A stretch of 15,665 nt of DNA, from positions 1 through 15,665 of the forward strand of contig JANLGZ010000097.1 of assembly GCA_024653905.1 (NCBI GenBank), written 5' to 3'. Source of the DNA: an archaeon (GTDB lineage: Archaea; Iainarchaeota; Iainarchaeia; Iainarchaeales; Iainarchaeaceae). Positions 12,292-15,665 of this stretch are shown here, one piece after another (position 1 is the stretch's first letter; each line of letters begins with the position of its first letter). The notes beneath the pieces are model-generated. The model was not told the DNA's origin, searched no databases, and saw nothing but the letters and a program-made list of their open reading frames with translations. The translations under genes and the position numbers were made by a program.

Positions 12292-14448
12292 ATGAAGAAA
12301 TTTTACATTAGCACGGCTATAGATTATCCTTCGGCACGTTTCCACCTGGGACATGCGTATGAGAAGGTTGTTACTGATACTCTTGCCAGGTGGAAAAGGC
12401 TCAATGGGTATGAAGTTTATTTCAGTACTGGAACTGACTGTCATGGCTTGAAAATTCAGAGGGCTGCCGAAAAAGCAGGGAAAGACCCACAGGTTTTTGT
12501 GGATGAAATATCAGACATGTTCAGAGATTTGTGCAAAGAACTCAATATTTCCTATACTGATTTTATCATGACTACTGAGGAGAGGCACAAAAAAGTAGTA
12601 AAACAAATTTTGAACAAACTTAAAGAAAAAGGAGATATTTATGAAGGGGAATACGAAGGAATTTATTGTCAGGATTGTGAAACATTTTACACAGAAAAAG
12701 ATTTGGTTGATGGTTTTTGCCCGGTTCATAAGACAAAAATTGAACGGGTTAAAGAGAAAAGTTATTTCTTTCGCATGAGCAAATATCAAAAACAGCTTGT
12801 TGAACACATTAAGAAAGGAGATGATTCCGTATGGCCAGAAAAGAAAAGAGCCGAACTCCTGAACAGATTAAAAGAACCCTTGAGAGATTTGAGTATAAGT
12901 AGAGAACAAGTTAGTTGGGGTATCCCGCTTCCTTTTGATGAAAATCTTACCACTACTGTTTGGGTTGATGCATTAACAAATTATATTACTGTTCTGGATT
13001 ACCCTAATGAAAAATTCAAAGAATTCTGGCCAGGTACACATGTTATAGGTTCTGATATAATTTGGCATCATAGTGTTATTTGGAAAACAATGCTTCTTGC
13101 TCTTGGAATTTCTCTTCCTAGAGTTATTGTTCATGGTTTCATTAATTTAGATGGTGAAAAATTAAGCAAGGCAAGAGGAATAATAATTGACCCGATAGAA
13201 TTGGCAGAAAAATATTCTGCAGATTCATTAAGGTATTTTCTTTTAAGGGAAATTTCATTTGGTCAAGATGGGAATTTTAGTGAGAAATCTTTAATTGAAC
13301 GTCACAATAATGAACTTGCAAATGAGTTAGGGAATCTTCTCCAGAGGACTCTTTCACTTGCTGAACAAAAACTTGGAGGTGTAGTGCCAAATGCAAAAGT
13401 AGATCAAAGACTTTCAAAACCATTTGATAAGGAAAAAATAAGTCATTATATGGACAAATTAGAACCTCACAATGCATTGCAACAGATTTTTTTCTTTATT
13501 TCAGAATGTAATAAGTTCATAAATGCCACTGAGCCTTGGAAATTGGAAGGAAAAGAAGTTGAAGGCGTATTGTATTCACTTCTTGATTCTCTAAGGATTA
13601 TTTCGATTTTACTCGCTCCGTTTGTTCCTGAAACAAGCGAGAAAATTTCAAAACAGTTAAATATCTCTCTTGGAAATTGGGAAGATGTAAAATTTAATCT
13701 TTTAAAACCTGGGATTAAATTAGGGGAAAAACAGATTCTATTCAATAAAGTTCAGAAAATAGAAAAAAAAGAAGAAAAAATAGAAAAAGCAAGGGAAATA
13801 AGTGTTACTGTTGATCCTAAACTGAAAAAACTTGGTTTGAAATTAGTTTGTGCGGTTATTGAAAATGTTAAAGTAAAAAACAAGCATGAGGGGCTTGAAA
13901 AAATCAAGAAAGAAACAGTAAAAAGCATTGACCTTGATTCTGTGGAAGAACAAAAAGTCATTCAGGGTTATCTTGACCTTTACAAAGAAATTGGGGTTAA
14001 GCAGGATTATCATGCTGTAAAAAATCTCGTGGATTTGGCTAAAAAATCAGGAAATATTCCGCAGATAAATACGGTTGTTGATTCTTATAATCTTGTTTCT
14101 ATTGAGAAAGGTTTGATTGTTGGTGCTCATGATTTGGAAAAGATTTCTGGAAATGTGCGGGTTACTTTTGCAAAAGGGGATGAATTGTACATTCCTCTTG
14201 GAACCAAAGAAAAAATGAAACTTGATTCTAAAGAGTATGTTTTCAAGGATGATGCTGTTGTTCTATGCCGATTAGATGTGAAACAAGGAGAGCACACTAA
14301 AGTTACTAATGAAACAAAAAACGTTTTTTTGTATGTCCAGGGAAACAAAAACACTTCGCAGGAATACATTGAAAAAGCAATGAAGCAGATTCTTGCGAAC
14401 ATTGAGAAGTATTGCGGCGGGAAAATCAAAGTATTAAATGTTAATTAG
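12292..14448 (+). CDS. metG: Methionyl-tRNA synthetase fused to a B3/B4 domain
   Basis: This class I synthetase charges tRNA-Met. Its catalytic part is complete. HLGH is at 18-21, the connective peptide has a single zinc knuckle of C126, C129, C143 and H146, and the KMSKS loop is KLSKA (290-294). The helical anticodon-binding domain runs from about 335 to 470. The zinc pattern and motifs such as REISFGQDGNFSE resemble the bacterial Thermus-type enzyme more than typical archaeal MetRS. After a charged linker (about 480-503), residues 506-715 form a B3/B4 domain, the editing fold of PheRS beta. Its conserved core is INTVVDSYNLVS (592-603) and VGAHDLEKISG (610-620), with TKVTNETKN near the end. 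Bacterial MetRS usually carries an EMAP/Trbp111-type OB domain in this place. The 718-residue length reflects the fusion. Confidence 0.93.
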   Translation: MKKFYISTAIDYPSARFHLGHAYEKVVTDTLARWKRLNGYEVYFSTGTDCHGLKIQRAAEKAGKDPQVFVDEISDMFRDLCKELNISYTDFIMTTEERHKKVVKQILNKLKEKGDIYEGEYEGIYCQDCETFYTEKDLVDGFCPVHKTKIERVKEKSYFFRMSKYQKQLVEHIKKGDDSVWPEKKRAELLNRLKEPLRDLSISREQVSWGIPLPFDENLTTTVWVDALTNYITVLDYPNEKFKEFWPGTHVIGSDIIWHHSVIWKTMLLALGISLPRVIVHGFINLDGEKLSKARGIIIDPIELAEKYSADSLRYFLLREISFGQDGNFSEKSLIERHNNELANELGNLLQRTLSLAEQKLGGVVPNAKVDQRLSKPFDKEKISHYMDKLEPHNALQQIFFFISECNKFINATEPWKLEGKEVEGVLYSLLDSLRIISILLAPFVPETSEKISKQLNISLGNWEDVKFNLLKPGIKLGEKQILFNKVQKIEKKEEKIEKAREISVTVDPKLKKLGLKLVCAVIENVKVKNKHEGLEKIKKETVKSIDLDSVEEQKVIQGYLDLYKEIGVKQDYHAVKNLVDLAKKSGNIPQINTVVDSYNLVSIEKGLIVGAHDLEKISGNVRVTFAKGDELYIPLGTKEKMKLDSKEYVFKDDAVVLCRLDVKQGEHTKVTNETKNVFLYVQGNKNTSQEYIEKAMKQILANIEKYCGGKIKVLNVN

Positions 14449-14825
14449 TGTACGGTGGAGGTTCTAATTTTTTCTATTTCTTCAAAGAATGTGATAAATT
14501 CTTTTTTTGTCATTGAGGTTAAAATTTCTTCAATGTTTTTTGTAGTTATTGTTGCGAGTTTTATGTGTGGTAATTCGAAACTCAAAGTCCCTCCTCTAAG
14601 TTGGAGTAAAGAAAGGTCACGAGATAACTGGGGAATAATAGCAGGGTTTATTCTGATTAGGGAACTATTTTTTTTCACTGCTAAAAATATCCCTTTTTGA
14701 TATGCATCAGCTAATTCTGCAGATCTTAATTCCAAAATTTTTTCAGCTGGACTTCTTTCAGCCAACTTTCTTTCAGGTAATGGTTTAATGGCTCGAGAAG
14801 GGCTTTTCCATGGAGTTTTTTTCAT
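14445..14825 (-). CDS. Hypothetical protein, 126 aa, coupled to the ureohydrolase
   Basis: I do not recognise the family. The N-terminal 25 residues are basic and proline-rich (WKSPSRAIKPLPERKL). Mixed helices and strands follow: SPAEKILELRSAELADAYQKGIFLAV, then a beta-like RGGTLSFELPHIKLATITT, then a C-terminal helix (KKEFITFFEEIEKIR). There is no membrane segment or metal motif. Its ATG overlaps the ureohydrolase stop by four bases (ATGA), so it is translationally coupled and probably works with that enzyme or with aIF5A. Its 3' end overlaps the metG stop codon tail to tail by four bases. Translation coupling makes it very likely a real gene. Confidence 0.75.
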   Translation of the reverse strand: MKKTPWKSPSRAIKPLPERKLAERSPAEKILELRSAELADAYQKGIFLAVKKNSSLIRINPAIIPQLSRDLSLLQLRGGTLSFELPHIKLATITTKNIEEILTSMTKKEFITFFEEIEKIRTSTVH

Positions 14826-15565
14826 TGTTCCACCAATTTTTTCAAAATCCTTTTCCCAATTATAATTGTTTTTCCATCTTCATCAAGTTTTGGATTTATT
14901 TCAACCAAATCTGTTGCTTTCACTTTTTTAGAATCCAAAACTGTTTGCAAAAGTTCAAACGTTTCCTTTTCAGTTAAACCGTTTTCTTCTAGATATCCCG
15001 TGCCGGGTGCGATTGAAGGGTCTAAAGCATCAATATCAAAACTTAAGTAAATATTTTTTTGTTTTGAAACAAATTCCTGTAATTGGATTTTTGTTTTTTC
15101 CAAATCATTGTGAATTTCCTGTGCAGAAATTAACTGTATTTTGTTTTTTTCCAAAAACGGTTTTTCTTCAGCCCAGATTTTTCTAATTCCAATAATTAAC
15201 AACCTTTCTTTTTCCAACAATCCTTCTTCAATCAAAACTTTATTCATGTCTTCGTGTGAAACCGGTTTGAAAAAGGAAGTGCAGTCCGCGTGTGCATCAA
15301 AAATAATGAGTGAGGCATTGGAAAAGTTTTCAGAAAATGCTTTGAAAAGAGAATATGTTATTGAGTGGTCTCCTCCGACAAAAACCGGTTTTTCATTTAT
15401 AATTTCTTTTGCTTTGGAGTAAATGTTTTCATCAGTTGATTCTAAATCATTAGGAATAACATTTACTGATTCTGCTTTTTTTCCGCAGAGAATTTCAGGG
15501 GCTAATTCGCATCCTAAATTTTTTTCTAAACTGCCCTGAGAAGAAGGAACTTTTACTAATTTCAT
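14822..15565 (-). CDS. Agmatinase/arginase-family ureohydrolase
   Basis: This dinuclear-manganese ureohydrolase has 247 residues, which is short for the family. The metal ligands are all visible: H67 in GGDHSIT, D90, H92 and D94 in FDAHADC, and D177 and D179 in SFDIDALDP, followed by APGTGYLEENGLT. The substrate loop reads PVSHEDM (101-107), where agmatinases usually have SHGT, so the substrate may differ. It starts nine bases after the aIF5A gene. In haloarchaea a ureohydrolase homologue next to aIF5A is linked to conversion of an agmatine-modified lysine to deoxyhypusine. A similar role here is inference from context; free agmatine or another guanidino compound remains possible. Confidence 0.9.
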   Translation of the reverse strand: MKLVKVPSSQGSLEKNLGCELAPEILCGKKAESVNVIPNDLESTDENIYSKAKEIINEKPVFVGGDHSITYSLFKAFSENFSNASLIIFDAHADCTSFFKPVSHEDMNKVLIEEGLLEKERLLIIGIRKIWAEEKPFLEKNKIQLISAQEIHNDLEKTKIQLQEFVSKQKNIYLSFDIDALDPSIAPGTGYLEENGLTEKETFELLQTVLDSKKVKATDLVEINPKLDEDGKTIIIGKRILKKLVEQ

Positions 15566-15574
15566 AAGAATTAA

Positions 15575-15665
15575 TTATTTCTTCCTTTGAACTTTAACAT
15601 TGTTGCCCCAGCGTAAATATTCTACTTCATCTCCGCTCTGCAAACCCTGAACGTCTTTTGGTTTG
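15575..15665 (-). CDS. Translation factor aIF5A, C-terminal end (partial)
   Basis: The window ends inside a gene on the minus strand. Only its last 29 codons are here, reading KPKDVQGLQSGDEVEYLRWG and ending NNVKVQRKK before a TAA at 15575-15577. The pattern of LQ-GDEVEYL followed by a basic strand is the C-terminal OB-fold end of aIF5A, the hypusine-bearing elongation factor. The position directly before an agmatinase-family gene supports this. The hypusination lysine lies outside the window, so the assignment rests on a short match plus context. Confidence 0.6.
   Translation of the reverse strand, partial: KPKDVQGLQSGDEVEYLRWGNNVKVQRKK

Noticed and set aside
1..15665. A CRISPR array, insertion sequence or rRNA gene.
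   Set aside because: No regularly spaced repeats, transposase or rRNA sequence is visible anywhere in the window.

Overview
The window is compact, AT-rich archaeal DNA. Nearly every gene is an archaeal information-processing gene: topoisomerase VI A and B, a Dim2/Pno1-type KH protein, a RIO1 kinase, aIF1A, aIF2-beta, DUF424, MCM and the end of aIF5A. Many starts have a TATA-like box about 22-35 bases upstream and almost no leader, which is the usual archaeal leaderless pattern. The small gene sizes, low GC, archaeal-only families and scattered bacterial-type genes (a Thermus-like MetRS, a YggS-type PLP protein) would fit a DPANN-type lineage such as Woesearchaeales or Pacearchaeales. That placement is inference; no rRNA gene is present to settle it.

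Layout. Bases 61-5729 are a minus-strand block. Reading with transcription, it runs aIF2-beta, DUF424, aIF1A, an unknown 114-residue protein, RIO1 kinase, KH protein, Top6B, Top6A. It couples translation initiation, small-subunit maturation and topology control, and resembles the aIF1A-RIO1-KH-top6B-top6A cluster seen in other archaea. A VTT/DedA-like membrane protein (5827-6405) is divergent from it. Bases 6420-8396 hold a minus-strand group: YggS-type PLP protein, an unknown basic 109-residue protein, a presenilin-like A22 protease and a possible 35-residue ORF. MCM (8708-10798, minus) is followed in the same frame, straight after its stop, by a MazF/PemK-like reading frame with no usable start (8441-8707). 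I read that as a 5'-truncated toxin remnant.

Bases 10799-11195 are the only sizeable non-coding stretch. They contain a GC-rich stem-loop island, two long imperfect inverted repeats and a near-palindrome with an extra half-site. Then come, on the plus strand, a LAGLIDADG endonuclease with a duplicated HTH module (11196-12269) and MetRS (12292-14448). The right end is a minus-strand operon: aIF5A (only its C-terminus is in the window), an agmatinase-family ureohydrolase, and an unknown 126-residue protein that overlaps the end of metG tail to tail.

The most notable points are four. First, a bacterial-type MetRS is fused at its C-terminus to a PheRS-beta-like B3/B4 domain, the fold used for tRNA editing. 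Second, the structured non-coding region sits directly in front of the homing endonuclease. Third, the MazF-like remnant is welded in frame behind MCM. Fourth, a ureohydrolase with an altered active-site loop lies next to aIF5A, which suggests a role in the agmatine route to deoxyhypusine.
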